64,000 bases of DNA, taken from contig VXIS01000135.1 of NCBI GenBank assembly GCA_008704415.1, positions 1-64,000 on the forward strand, given 5' to 3'. The notes under the pieces were generated by a model. The model was not told the DNA's origin and searched no databases. It saw nothing but the letters and a program-made list of their open reading frames with translations. This DNA is from Sphaerosporella brunnea (lineage: Eukaryota > Ascomycota > Pezizomycetes > Pezizales > Pyronemataceae). The translations under genes were made by a program, and so were the position numbers. This document shows, piece after piece, positions 19,333-31,109 of this stretch; the stretch's first letter is position 1, and the number at the start of each line of letters is the position of its first letter.

Positions 19333-22242
19333 TTACCACCCCAACCTCTTCCTCCTCCTCTTCTTCTGTTTCTCGGATGCGTCTTCCCCTTCCGGCTCCT
19401 CCGGGAGCTGCGCCCAGAGCATCAGAGTTTTATAAACACCATCTGGATCGGCCCTCGCTTTGCCAGGTACAAACATGTGAATCTGATGAGGAGTCTGAGG
19501 CTGGGGTTCCTGCTGGGGCTGCTGCTGGGGCTCCAGTTTTTTCAACGCCTCCAGCTCCTTCGCCGTCGCAGCAGAATCCTCCATCAACTTAATCCTCCCC
19601 TGCAAAAACTCATCGTCCTTGGCCTGCGACTCCTCTGCGAGGCCGGTTTTCTCCCGGACCGCGGCCGCCTCGCGATGCTCCCGGTCTAAAAGCTGCAGTT
19701 CGGAGGAAATACATATCTGGCGGTCCTCGAGCAGAGCAATTTTTTTCTGGCGTTCGAGAGCGGCGCGCTTGGTCGGGTCGGTGCGCGCCTCGGCGATGTA
19801 GGTGAGGTGGTCGTTTGAGTTCCAGGCTGCGCGCTGCCATTGCAGGCGCATTTCGTAGAGGGATCCATCGCCGAGCTCGGCGAATGTGTTACGACTGCCT
19901 TTGCGCGGAGCTTTGTTGCTGCTGGCATAGGGGGGTATTTCTACTTCCGGCGCTGGCCGGGGCTGAATATCTTCTTCGGCGACCATTGAGGGAAGCTCTA
20001 CAGCCGGCGGAGGAAATTCCACAGCCGTTTCAGGAGCACCCACGGCTGGTGAAACGATGCTCTGAACACTGCATTCGTCGTATTCCGTTGGATTCGGGGT
20101 AGGATACGCCGCTTCAGCAGCCTTGGCAGGCATAGCACGCTTACCGACGGGCGAGAGTTCAATATTTTGTGGCGCCATCTCTGCGAGCTTCTTTCTGACC
20201 GTCCATTGATTTGGATGCCTCGGCTTTTCGGTATCCTTCATGTGCACGATCATGATATTGGCTGCATAGTTGTAGAGTATCTCTTCAGGGTGTAGGATAA
20301 TCGCTCCCTTCTCGTCCTTTCTGGAGTCGAAATCTGGAAATGTTTTCACAAACTCTTGGGCAAGGCTTTCAGGAGTAAACCCCTTAGATCGGATTTGCTT
20401 GTTGTGATATGGATGCGCAATCCCTAAGCGCCTGCAGAGCCGTTCAAAGTGCTCGACGAAGATGAAACCCTTCGATTGAATGGTATCATCTGTTGTAGCT
20501 GCGGCTGGACAAGATACGGCCGATCGAGAAGGCTTTGGCCCGTGTAGTGATTCTGTAGAAGCTCCATTCGAGGTCATGGGGGATGACTCGGACGCGCCAG
20601 CATCATCATCGAGGACGATGGGATTTGTCGGAAGGTTTCCGAGAGCTTGGCTCCTCTTCTGAGTCTTGGCTAATGACGCACGGCTGCGAGGGTTTGCAGT
20701 TCCAGTCGGGAACCTGTAGCGTTTGCGTATTGGCGGGGGGTCGTTGGCTTTCTCCACAGGAATCCACTCATCAGAGCAGCCTGTAAGGACCGGAATCCCG
20801 TTGAACTTATACCGGCCTCGCTTCTTCCAAGTGTTGAACTTGACCGTGCGTCCATTTTCTTGACAGAATGCTGCGATGTTGTCAAGCAGGAACGTCATTT
20901 TCTTCTCCAGACTTGCCGTTTTGTCGGCAAAGAACCGTCGGTATGGTTCTTCTTTGACATCCCCTGCATGCGATTTCCAGAGTAGGTACGAAAGCGTTTC
21001 GTTCAACTTTGGTACAAGAATGTGATTATACTCTGCTTCTTCGAGTTAACATGTGTCACATCAGAGTCGCAAAAAAAAAAATAGATCCCATACTTTTGGC
21101 AAGGACTCGTTGATAGAAATCTTGGTCAATACCAGTTCTACAAAGCTCCGGCTCTACGAGTCAATTAGTTGCTATTCATAGGATTTCGAGGGATACAATG
21201 AACGGCTCAAAACCTATCAAACGCTACTTACGTTTCCCTTGTACTTGGGCTAAAGCCAAGGTGTAGGGGTCTTTAGGGTCATCATTCCTACGTTGCGTTG
21301 AAGTAGCCCCTTTTTCTGGCAGTACTTCTAGACCATTGACTCTACTTTCCGAATTCGCAGAAGGAGCTGCAGACTTAGAAGCAAAGAGACGAGGCCGGAC
21401 AGAATTGTTTGGAGCAGCCGGCGGCGGGGTGCTTTCTGGGGAGGAACCAATTAAAATGACTTCAGCATTCTTCGGGATTGGTCGGTTTTGCCGGGGACCG
21501 GCTGGCTGCGAGAGAGGCACTATCGCCGCCGATTCATCAGCCTCTTTAGCTGGTGTTTTTAGGGCTGAGGTGGCAAGAGAATGCCGGGTCCTAGACACTA
21601 CGCGATGGAACTCAAAGTCAACGACACCTTCGGGCAAGTCATTGAGAATGATCTCGTTGAATGACCGGAACGCTGATGGTGTCGCAACTACCTGTGTAGT
21701 TAACACTGGTTTGGGGCGCTGGACCGGCCCAGCAGTAGTTGCAGATGTGTCCACCGTGGCCTTTGCGGTCTCCGGGGTTTTTACCAAGCTGGTGACATCT
21801 ATCTCCTCAGATTTTGTGCTTTGCTTCGAATTTTTAGGGCTTCCGGTTTTTTCGGGATTGCCGGAGCGTGTTCCCATCTGCTGGGGTGATGCGGAACTGT
21901 GGGTCGATGTCCTATGATACTTCCTGTGGCGAGCCGCCTTCTCCTCTAGAAGGGCGAGAGCTTTAGCAGTAGCAATCCTTTGACGTTTTGGTTTACCGAA
22001 AGCAGTAAGCTCTTCGTCGGCGGTCCTCTTACTTGCCCCAGTCACATTAGAAGGGGTAGAAATAGGCAAATTCTAAGCTGAGTTAGAAAAAAGAGGAGTG
22101 CACGGGACAATTATACATCACGGGCGGAGCAACGGAATCGCAATGAGCATAGAAGGAAACCACTTGCCTTGACAGGGGGTTCATCTTTAGCATCATCGGA
22201 GATACGGGCAGCCGGGGCCACTTCTTTTGGCCGAGTATTCAT
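19333..22242 (-). CDS. 868-aa predicted nuclear protein of unknown function, four exons
   Basis: The exons, in transcript order, are 22242-22168, 22072-21232, 21153-21094 and 21038-19333. They join in phase to give 868 residues from ATG 22242. Intron 1 has a GC donor (AAG|GCAAGT) and a CTAACTCAGCTTAG acceptor side; intron 2 has GTAAGT...CTCGTAG; intron 3 has GTATGG...TTAACTCGAAG. The protein begins with a long disordered, lysine-rich region with FGKPKRQR, a likely nuclear signal. It has two short hydrophobic-acidic motifs (AEVILIGSS near 235 and PIVLDDDAG near 450) of the kind that bind SUMO. A compact part follows at about 310-400 (NHILVPKLNETLSYLLWKSH through GRYKFNGIPVLTG). A second globular segment lies near 490-600, and the C-terminus has a charged coiled coil, a glutamine/proline run and a basic KQKKRRRKRLGW end. 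I recognise no family; chromatin or DNA-repair scaffolding is possible but unproven. Confidence 0.8.
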
Positions 22243-23096
22243 GTTGTCCGGGAGAGGGGCAGGCGGCCACAGTTGACGGCAATTCTTTCTTTGAGAGTCG
22301 CAAGAGATCGCTTAGTTGCAACTACAATGTCCGAACACATTCAACGTAGCGTCCTTTGCTCGTTGAACGGTTACAATTTTTCAACATTCAACCGTTCCAC
22401 AGAATTTCGCGATACGAAGACGCTTCGAGATGCAACTTTGGGCTAATTTTTGGACGCTGGGTCTGGCCGCCACTTTTCTAAGATGTGAAGAGCAAATCCC
22501 GGTGGGGATGGAAGGGTTCCAAGGCAAATTTAAAAATTAGGAAGAAACGCAGATGAGTTGATCAATTGAATGTTCAGGACACGAGCCCGAAGTTTTAATT
22601 CCGTCAATAATGATGAGAGATACCTCACGTGTTGTTAGCATGACAAGGTGACGTTGGAATGGTGGAATGGGGTTTACCCCAGCTTAGCTTGCGCGACCAC
22701 ACGAGCGAGAGGACCCGAGAAAACCAGATGGCGCCAGTCGAGGGAGCCGACACTTTAGAGCCCAAGCTGCGCCAGAATGCCGTGTCACGGAGAGCCAAGA
22801 GTGGTGTCTGCCTGTGGCACGGAGAGTCGCGATCAGGTGGAGGCACGGGCAAATGCCACTGGGTATTTGGTTGAGGGGATAGAGCGGGGAGAGAATTCGA
22901 AGTGGAGAGCTGGCGTCGAACAGAAAAGCGAGGAAGAGAACTCTCCGGGGTTGGTTTTGTGCTATGTTCCAATTGGGCTTAGCGCGAGTGGCCAAGATCC
23001 GCGTTCGCGGGGGCCGATGGAGCCGCATCGGCATGTCATCAACCACAGACAACCGCTTCTCCGAAACCCCTCAGAACTGCCAAGACAACATACGAT
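22243..23096. promoter_or_regulatory. Divergent intergenic region
   Basis: The 854 bases between two head-to-head genes must carry both promoters. I see no clear TATA box. The short frames here lack ATG-led domains. Nothing else is evident. Confidence 0.4.
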
Positions 23097-24277
23097 ATGC
23101 GATCCCGCGGTCTTTTGGTCACGTTCGACGCCTGGCAGACTCTGTTCACTCCGAGAGAGCCCGTTGCGACGCAATACGCCAGGGTTGCTCGAGACCACGG
23201 TGTGGATGTTGAGGAATCGGAGATCGAACTAGGTTTCAGACGAGGTAATTAGGCATTCCGTTCAAAATCGATCGTGAGTTGGTGGCCCGGGAATCTGCGC
23301 AGCGGGTGCTGTCAGTCACTAACTAGAGCACGACATCGGTCGGCCTCGGGGGAGCAAGCACTAAACTGCTGCTTCAAGTGAGAGCTGGATCCGTGTCGCG
23401 AGTCTCTGCGCGTGTTCCACCAACCCGAAATTGGGTTTGAGCATGTCCACTGTGGTGGAGCTCGTGATGTGGCCCATTTGATTTCAGCGAAAGCTTCTTT
23501 CTTGCGCGGTGTCATCATCCCCACCTCACGTGCGGGGATGGCAACATCGTGCATGTCCCGGTTTTCCTTCCTCTTGTCGGCTGTTTGTCATCCCATAGAA
23601 AGCACAGAATCTGACGAGATCGCCATTCTCCAATAGCTTTCAAGGAGTACTACAAAAAGTATCCCAATTACGGCAAGACCGCCGGAATGAGTTCTCAGCA
23701 ATGGTGGGAGAAGGTAGGTGACTACCAGCGGGTGCCCAGTGTCCACAGGTTCTTAGCCGGAGAGCAGGTAGTCGCCGACAGCTTTGCGCCCACAACAATA
23801 CCGCCTGCGCTTGCTCCGGCCCTCGTTGCTCACTTTGCGACGAAAGAGGCCTACATTCTGCACACATCGATCCCCTTCCTCCTGCAATCGCTTCGCGCAA
23901 ACACAACATACGACAAAACCGTGATTGGAGTTGTATCCAATTCCGACTGCCGGGTTTTGCCGATTCTCAGTTCCTTGGGTATTTTGGTTAGAAACGACCC
24001 GCAGGATCAACGGGTAGGTATAAACGGAACACTGGACTTTGTAACGCTGTCGTATGATGTTGGTGTTGAGAAGCCGCACCAGAGGATTTTTGAGGCGGCT
24101 TTTAATACCGCGAGAAGGCAAGATGATGATACGGAAAGAGAGTGGACGAGGGTTCATGTGGGCGATGATGTGGAGAAGGATGTCAAGGCTGCAGAGAGCG
24201 CCGGATGGAGGGCTGTGCTGTGGGATGGTGAAGGTGAACCGGAGGATATACTACGTAAGATTCTCGGGGGTCCCTAG
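23097..24277 (+). CDS. HAD-superfamily hydrolase, HDHD3-like, three exons
   Basis: The exons are 23097-23244, 23637-23713 and 23768-24277, 244 residues in phase. Motif I is LLVTFDAWQTLFTPREPVA, with the nucleophilic aspartate kept and the second acidic position replaced, as is usual in the HDHD3 branch (D-x-x-x-T). The cap follows, with KEYYKKYPNYGKTAGM and QQWWEKV, both typical of the branch. Motif II is VIGVVSNSD, motif III is the lysine in VEKPHQRIFEAA, and motif IV is VHVGDDVEKDVKAAESAGWR with two aspartates. The length matches relatives (about 240-290 residues). Known HAD enzymes are mostly phosphatases acting through an aspartyl-phosphate; the substrate of this branch is not established. 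The 392-nt first intron is long for this window. Intron 2 (23714-23767) is 54 nt, frame-preserving and stop-free, so its retention would add 18 residues in the cap. Confidence 0.85.
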
Positions 24278-25934
24278 GCGGTTGAAATTTCTTGTCGTTT
24301 ATTGTTCGACCGAGGAGGACCCGAAGGGGATGAATTAATTGGCGATTTTTGCGGAATCCACAACTTTACGGTCCATCCTGTCCTAAGTAGTTCCGTAGCA
24401 CTACTCTGGCCAAAGCAACAAACACTTTACATCGAGCGTCTTCCGCGGTGTAGATAGCGTTTAATCTTGCAATACCCTACTTCCAACTTGAACCCAGTAG
24501 CTACCTTGGCGGTGCATAGTCCGGTATGCAGCCTGCGCCCTGATCAACCCCCAAAACGCGCTGTGTTCTTTCGCTGCGCAAACCCGCTGGTGGGAGACGC
24601 CCACAGAACGTCCACAACCTATTCAAACACGCCAAGCCCATCTCCACTCGACGTCCATAACGCAAAGGGCAGGTTTCCACAGCGGTGGGGAAAATCTGTG
24701 TGTCGGAAGTGGACGTGGAAGACCCGCTTTCGAATAGTTCCAGAAAAGCCTCAGCGGGATCCGCGGGGCTGCCAAGACTTCTGGAGAACGAGTGAAATTG
24801 TCCGCGAATGTTGCGTACAATAGGTGTGGGATAGTGAGAGACTGTTTTATTGCTGAAGCGACTGCTAGGCAATGGTGGATATACTTTCGGGGGTTGTGCT
24901 TATATGAGCGGGTTGGTCACGGAGACTCCGAATGGTGCACCGCCAGATACAGCGAAGCAAGAGAAGAACTTCATCACTGTCGCTGTGACTTGCTGCTAGT
25001 GGACTAGCCCCAGAGAGTAATCCCATCTTTGGTTCCCAGTGTAGGCGAGCAAAATGGCGGCTGATGGCCGCCGCTGCCGCCGCGCACACGAAGGCGAGTT
25101 TCTCGCCCCAGCCGCAACCGATTTGAGACCCCCAACCCGCTGCCGGCGCTCCCGCCTTGCAAACTATAGACGGCCGACCGGGAAACAGCCAAACCAAGCA
25201 GTGTTGAAATATGCACGACTCTTCGGGCACGCTCTATCTTGGCGGTGATCATGATGACCTTTGTTGCTACTTACGGTCAGTCGGTTGGAGGCCAACAGGG
25301 GCTATCCTCGACCTTCAGGAGGCCATCCAGCCAGTCAATATTGCACCTGTTTCCTGGCTACAGTCTCGCTGTGAGGCTGGCACAGCGCGTCCCGTGGAAG
25401 CTCTCGGGCGTTGATCTGCGAGAAGCTGGTCCGTTGACGCTTGTGAAATTGTCCTGAAACTATCGGAAACGCACATCCCTCGCACGGCACAGAGTGAGAC
25501 ATCCGGAGCTCGGTGGGCGGCCTGCGGGAGTCAAAGCCTTGCGGAGAGTGAAGAACGGTCGCGATATTTGAACTCTCCGCTCGGTACGAATGTTCTTGTC
25601 ACATCCGCGGCCTAAAACGCACCGCGTTCCCCAATACTCTTCGCGTTTCTAGCACTCACTGCACGGATCTTACACCGTGGTCGTTTTTTAATGGCACAGT
25701 CCTAGCCTGCGTTAAGCTTCTGAGGGCCAGACAATACATTTTCTGTAGCGGCGTTTATAAGGTTTCTGTATTGTTATCGTCACCAAGTAACGCCAATTTA
25801 CGACGACAATACTCGATGCCTCATTTATGTCGCCAAGATGGCGAAATAGAAAACAAAGATAGAAGTAGCACATTGATAGAGAGATGAAGAAAACACAGAA
25901 GCAAAAACCGAAAACCTTCCCTATATAGTCCAGG
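24278..25934. other. No confident gene
   Basis: A minus-strand frame at 24501-24872 includes PADPAEAFLELFESG and looks more protein-like than its opposite frame, but it has no known domain. The frames at 25004-25457 are GC-rich and unconvincing. Some of this may be decayed coding sequence. Confidence 0.35.
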
Positions 25935-26010
25935 CCCTCATGCTGCGAACGCTCTGAATACTCGCCCACCTTCCAACGTTCCTCCGCCTCCGTGTCCACC
26001 TCCTTGAAAA

Positions 26011-26230
26011 CCACCAGTGGAGGCTCTTCAGGCCCTTCGGGCGCCCGACGGTGATCTTGGATATGGCGTCTTTGGGGATCGACTTGTATCAACCCCCGCG
26101 ATCCGACGCGCGCCATCGGCAATTCATGGGGCCTTGAGGAGCTCGTCGACGTAGTAGACGTACATATTCTTGCGCTGTTTGATGGGATGGAGGAAAACCT
26201 GACGGTCTTGTTTCGTTTCCGCTTAGAGGG
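26011..26230 (-). pseudogene. Broken member of the KNVRF/acidic-tail family (copy B)
   Basis: The minus strand reads KRKRNKTVRFSSIP at about 26226-26180, followed in a shifted frame by text equivalent to the 'NVYVYYV' segment, and in yet another frame by YKSIPKDAISKITV and GLKSLHWW. In the intact copy the matching pieces are LKRNKNVRFASA, YEPLPRGALVTITV and SLEHVRWPP. At least two frameshifts separate the pieces, so no functional product is expected. The nucleotide match to the intact copy is clear around the GTACGTCTACTACGT stretch. Confidence 0.6.
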
Positions 26231-26366
26231 CAGAGGTTGGCCATATTGTTGAGAATGGATTGGGGTGGAAAGTTGGATATTTTTGTGTGGGAAATGTGGA
26301 AGGGCTGGTGTCCTCGGCGTTGATGGCTATCGGAGAAGAAAGGGGTTGGAGGAGGGGATATAGTCT

Positions 26367-27060
26367 TTATCGGTTGAGTCGGAAGTGGCCGTAAGGTCTG
26401 TCCCCTTGGATTAGTCCGAAGATTGCCCCGGGAAACCTGTCACATACGCTTTCCTCGTACTCGGCACCCAGAGCTAGATAACTCTGGTCTGTCGGGTCCA
26501 CTGCGCTTAGGTGTGGGGATCCGGGAGCGGTGGCAGAGATCGAGTTCAAGAGGGCAGTGTACTGTCGCCACAGAAAGTATACTACCTAGTCACCAGGCGC
26601 TCACCAGTTGGTAGGGGTTCAGCAGTGTTGACAGAGTTAGAAGAATCATCGAGCCAGCGTGGGCTCATCGGAGCGTTTGGGGAACCCTGAGGTTGGCAGA
26701 GAGACAATCCAAGAATGAGAACTCTCTCAGCAGGCGTTAGAAGTCGGGGTTTCAAATGTGCCTCACTGGTGATCACTCCATCAGAAAACCGGTTCCAGTC
26801 AAGTCTAGCACAACCCTTCCTCTCGTTCACACGCTGGGCCATTGACTGTTCGTGCATAAAGAGAGTCAGATCGGCGTTAATAGAAGCTCTAATCACTCAA
26901 TCTTTCCATCTTCGTCCAGTCGAACACCAACGAGCACAGAACCAGAGCTGGGCCACCAGCCCCGAACCACAAAAACACCATCATATGTAGAAATGGCTAG
27001 AATGGCCTGGGAACGCAGACGAACAGTCCTACTTACCAGATCGGCGAGACAGTTGTGCAT
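26367..27060 (-). CDS. Hypothetical multi-exon gene, uncertain model
   Basis: Several minus-strand pieces carry plausible splice signals. A first short exon is ATGCACAACTGTCTCGCCGATCTG (ends 27060 and 27037), followed by GTAAGT. An exon containing QRVNERKGCARLDWNRFSDG and LLTPAERVLILGLSLCQPQG occupies about 26600-26830. A last exon ends in EESVCDRFPGAIFGLIQGDR before a stop at 26367. I could not join all exons in phase with certainty, and no domain is recognised. The protein-like composition of the last two exons is the main support. It could be a decayed gene. Confidence 0.35.
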
Positions 27061-27924
27061 ATGGTTAAATCACGAACACCCCATTCTACCATCCCATACA
27101 ATGATCCCCAGTTGTGCACTCCTGACCGCTTACTCTACCTTGCCTCCACATCGATGTCAGTGATTCTCTGTCCATACCAGTTGTACCAGGTTAACAACAG
27201 CCGTCACTCAAACGGTGCAGTTATACTTTGTCCTAGAGTAGGACGTATACGGGTCCTTAATGCTTCAGCGGACACTAATTTTGCCCAAGATATAAAACCA
27301 GTGTCCTCACCACGCGCACAACGTGCTTGCATTTAGATACTCATTACTCCAGGCACTGCCACTTGAGAGTTCATGGGTGAAAGAAGAGGGAACTCGTTTC
27401 CAACCAGGCTAAATTCCGGCAGATTGCGATGTAGACAACACCCCCGCGACCAGAGTCATCAGTTGCTTACCTTAAGTAGCTACCTAATGCACGGAGGGGA
27501 ACAGTACTTGTACACTTCTCTGCATAAATTCAATTATAAAGCAGGCAACGCGTGATTGTGTCAAAGGTTGGCGTAGCCCTGTGACCTTATCACAGGTGTA
27601 CTCAACAGATTGCGGAGAGCTGGCAGGAGAGAGCACTCATATGGTTCGATCGGAACGCGGCACCCACCTGCAACGGTGGCACTGAGCCTCCATGTCTCTG
27701 GAAGGAGCTTTTACGAATGGGCCCACGCCATAGGGGCCCAAGTATTTTGCTTTGGGACGTGGGGATGCTAGGATAGCTATAGTAGCTGAGGAGAACAAAA
27801 AGAAGATTGCATCGACGTGCCAATTTCTTCGATAAATTGAAAAAAAGAAAGGGGTGCAGCGCAGCGAAAGCGACAGAAACAAAGAAAATGAATTTTTTTT
27901 TTTAAAAAAAAAAAAAAAACCCCT
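27061..27924. other. No gene seen
   Basis: Short frames only. The right edge has A- and T-runs (27893-27919) next to the family copy C. Confidence 0.4.
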
Positions 27925-27929
27925 CTACA

Positions 27930-28357
27930 AAGACTCCAGCTCCTCCTCCCCCTTGCCACTCTCCTCCTTGTTTCCGTCGCCTTCGTCGTCGTCTTCTTCT
28001 TCATCCTCGTCTTCTTCGTCGTCGTCAACCTCATCCTCCTCGGCAGCCACCCCACCCCTCCTCCTCCACCTTCCCAAAAACCACGGCCTTTGGACAGTGA
28101 ACATGCCCCAAGCTCCCCGTGAGCTCAACAGCGATCTTGATGAGGGCACCATTCGTAGCGCGACTGGCCGTCGAAGGCAACGTCATGAAGCGCCCGTGGC
28201 TCTCTGCCAGGGGCCTCAGGGAGCTCGGTGATTTAGTAGAAGCAGACGTTCTTACGCTGCTTAACCGGGTGGGAACCTTACGATTTTGTTGCGCTTCAGA
28301 GGGCCGTGAGCGGCGGCGGCTTGCTTGAGGATGGATTTGCGGGGAGATTTGGGGCAT
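27930..28357 (-). pseudogene. Broken member of the KNVRF/acidic-tail family (copy C)
   Basis: The minus strand starts ATGCCCCAAATCTCCCCGC, one base longer than the intact copy's start. In the shifted frame it reads KSILKQAAAAHGPLKRNKIV with RFPPG and a stop, then KNVCFY and a stop, PEAPGREPRALHDV and, in another frame, GALIKIAVELTGSLGHVHCP, ending in an acidic DDDEEDEDEEEDDD tail near 27990. The upstream leader (ATTGAGGCCAACCAGGCTGA near 28500) is shared with copies D and E. It has multiple frameshifts and stops. Confidence 0.7.
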
Positions 28358-28509
28358 TTTGGTTGTCTGGATGTGGTGGCGGTGGGTGGTAAGGGGTCGG
28401 AGATGGGGAACGAAGAGTGAGAGGAGGGAGTTGGAGATAGATGTAGTCCTCGTCATTGCCATTTAGCCTGCATTGACGCTGAAGGTGTGCTGTTCAGCCT
28501 GGTTGGCCT

Positions 28510-29282
28510 CAATCGATGCCTCCAGCATGGGTTGAGTGGCGAGGCCATTGAATTCTCAGAGCTTCTCAGTAGGTTAAGACGGGCCCCGTTGCAAGAGACG
28601 TGCAGTTTTCTTGCGAACGAACCCTAGAGTGGCTTAATCCTCTCTCTTGTCCCCTCGTTCGCATGCTTGTTGCCGTTCTTTGGCCGAGTGATTGCATTTG
28701 TAAGTTGGACCAGATGTAATGTGTCCACGGCAGAAATTCAACGATGGAGAAGTTTTTCGCAGTCTAAAATCTCTTCTTAAAGGTCTCTCAGACACTTTCT
28801 CGCAGTTAGAGAGTACCACTGAGGGAATCAGATGGTTCCATTCCAACAGGACCACCCGGTGTGTGTTGATTGTTTCACTTGTGGTCACTCCTTAGGCTGC
28901 GCCAGCTACCCACGACCCACATTACACTACACATAGCCACCTTGTTTCGTTTCATCCTCAACAATCTGGAGAAGAAAATACGGTTTATGGACTGCACCTG
29001 TCAACCAGAAAAAGGGCTTTGGGGTGGGTCCAAGGAACAACGAAGACGGGTTCAAGTTGGACGTTTCTATACGGCCGACCAATAGTTCCCATGTGCCAAT
29101 GGGGCACCCCGTTGGCCAAGAGGGTGACCCATTGACCAATAGCAGCACTTGCGCCCTGCCCAGCAATTATTCTCTAGTGCCATCCTCCCGACCAAGTTAG
29201 ATAAGTCGCGAGGACTATCCTGCTAGCCATGCCCACCCAGCGAGTAATCAAGAGCTGTTGCTGACTACAAACTGAGGATTGC
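28510..29282. other. No gene confidently seen
   Basis: A minus-strand frame at 28634-28888 with several cysteines and histidines was considered but resembles no known zinc-binding pattern. Nothing else found. Confidence 0.35.
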
Positions 29283-29290
29283 CGCTCAGG

Positions 29291-29581
29291 CAGTGTTCCT
29301 GATAGCCAGCCCAAAAAGCCCGGCTGTCTTAAATCACGACGGGCTGGCTGCTGGGCTGCCAAACACTTGGGACTGAGGTGAACTTTGTAAAGCAACCATC
29401 CATTTGACCTAGTTACGTCGTAAACTGAAGAAACTGACGAGTGTTTCTGTGTAACTGTTGCTCCATTCCCCATAGCGCATGATCCCTGCATCCGCCAGCC
29501 AGCCCGACGTGGGCTGCAGCACAAACAGCCCGCCCGTCTTATCAATCAGCCCGCCGGGCGGGCTGGCTATTAGGAGCTCTG
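29291..29581. mobile_element. 291-bp hAT-like MITE, CAGTG family
   Basis: It begins CAGTGTTCCTGATAGCC and ends GGCTATTAGGAGCTCTG, flanked by the perfect 8-bp duplication CGCTCAGG (29283-29290, 29582-29589). The interior is homologous to 18460-18794. The 8-bp target site supports mobilisation by a hAT enzyme. Confidence 0.87.
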
Positions 29582-29589
29582 CGCTCAGG

Positions 29590-30382
29590 CTGCGGCGCCA
29601 TAGCCTCAGTCTCGCCCTGCCACACCATGCCGCCATCTGCGCGTCGGCCCACAGCAAAGTGAACGGTGAGTCCAAAGACGTGATAAATGCCTTGCAAGCA
29701 GCTCCGCGTGTAGGGCTAAACACCCACACCAGTTTTCTGAATAGCGGCCTGCGGTGATGGCCGCTTGCTTTATGCAACTGGCGCGTGATGGAACTGGATT
29801 CTCCACGGCTGCGTGTTTGAGTGCAGCTCTGGGAAGACGCCGCCTACCATCTCAGCGCCTGTGTGTGTGTGTGTAGTCAAGTTTACTGTCTGCACGAAAC
29901 CTAATATAGATTATGGCAGACCCTCCACTCTACTCCACCCAGACGCCTTCTTGATATCGTCACGTGCGTCAACTGCGGCCACCCGCCCCCCGCTCTTCCG
30001 CCTGGAGCCAAAACAAAAACGAGGGTAATGGACCCCCTGTTCACCCTTCCACACTAGGGCTTGAAGCCTGTTCCTTTTCCTTCTTCTCCCCTCAGGCTCC
30101 GTACCTTACGCGGCTTGGTGTAGATAGCATTGTCGACGTCCCCCACCCCGAGCTATCTGAGCCCAGGTTGGGACGCTTGCCCCCCCCCCCCCCTCCCTCT
30201 TTTTTTGTTCACTTCTTTCTTTGCGCCTTCTTCTGTCTCACCACAGCCAGCTTGCCAATGTCGGCGGTGGTTGAACTGGGTCGGTGGCGATGCTCGGCCG
30301 CGCATGCGTGGGATGCATGAGGCCAGGTGTTGCGGAAGTTCCCCGCACTTGTTTCGCCGGCTGTCGCTCCGGGCTTGACGGT
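29590..30382. other. No gene seen; C-run and GT-run
   Basis: Contains a (GT)n stretch near 29860 and a run of 14 C at 30180-30194 followed by T. Reading frames here are short or low complexity. Confidence 0.4.
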
Positions 30383-30390
30383 GCTATTTG

Positions 30391-31101
30391 TAGTGATGGA
30401 CATAAGCCGAACCGGGTCGAGTTAAAGGCTCGAGCCTCGAGCAGAGCCTCGCGAAGCCTGACGCTTCGGCGAGCCGAGCCGGCTCGAGCCTGTTGCCTGA
30501 CGAGCCGAGCTTTTGCTCGAGTTAAAGGCTCCAGCTTCGAGGAGAGCCTCGCGAAGCCTGACATTTCGGCGGAGCCGAGCTGGCTCCACCACAAGAGCCT
30601 CGGGCTGCGAACTTCACGGCATCAATAACGATTCTACAAACGGTAGGGGTGCCGCCGATGGACAGAGAGAGGTTAAGAATGCTTTCAATAGCGAGGATGA
30701 GGATGTGGGTACGAGAGCGAGGGTCATCCAGAGGGCTCGGCGGCCAGGCAGAGCGAGGGTCCGACGACCATGCAGAGCGACAGTAGGGCGGCCGGTCACA
30801 GCACGGGTTACTCCCAGTCAGAGCACCCTAGCCAGAGCGAAGGCGGGATAGTGCCCATGGTCATGGCCAGGAGCATCCGCGAGGGCATGGAGGCATGGAG
30901 GCAGAGCAGAGCAGGAAACTGATCCAGAAGGCTTTGATTCCGGATCAGATCTATGGGATATATACTAGTATAGCGACGCCTTCTAATGTCGCTGTGTGCA
31001 ACCTTATTGACTGGCTCGTCTATCATAAATTGTACTGTAGTTCGAGCCAAAGCTCGAGCCTTCCTCATGGCTCGGCTCGGCTCGGCTTGTGTCCATCACT
31101 A
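30391..31101. mobile_element. 711-bp non-autonomous hAT element, TAGTG family
   Basis: The left end TAGTGATGGACATAAGCC and right end GGCTTGTGTCCATCACTA are inverted copies, flanked by the perfect 8-bp duplication GCTATTTG at 30383-30390 and 31102-31109. The interior has an approximately 80-base direct duplication (starting near 30418 and 30519) within a GGCTCGAGCC-rich zone, and no transposase. The ends are nearly identical to the element at 10713-11569. Confidence 0.9.
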
Positions 31102-31109
31102 GCTATTTG

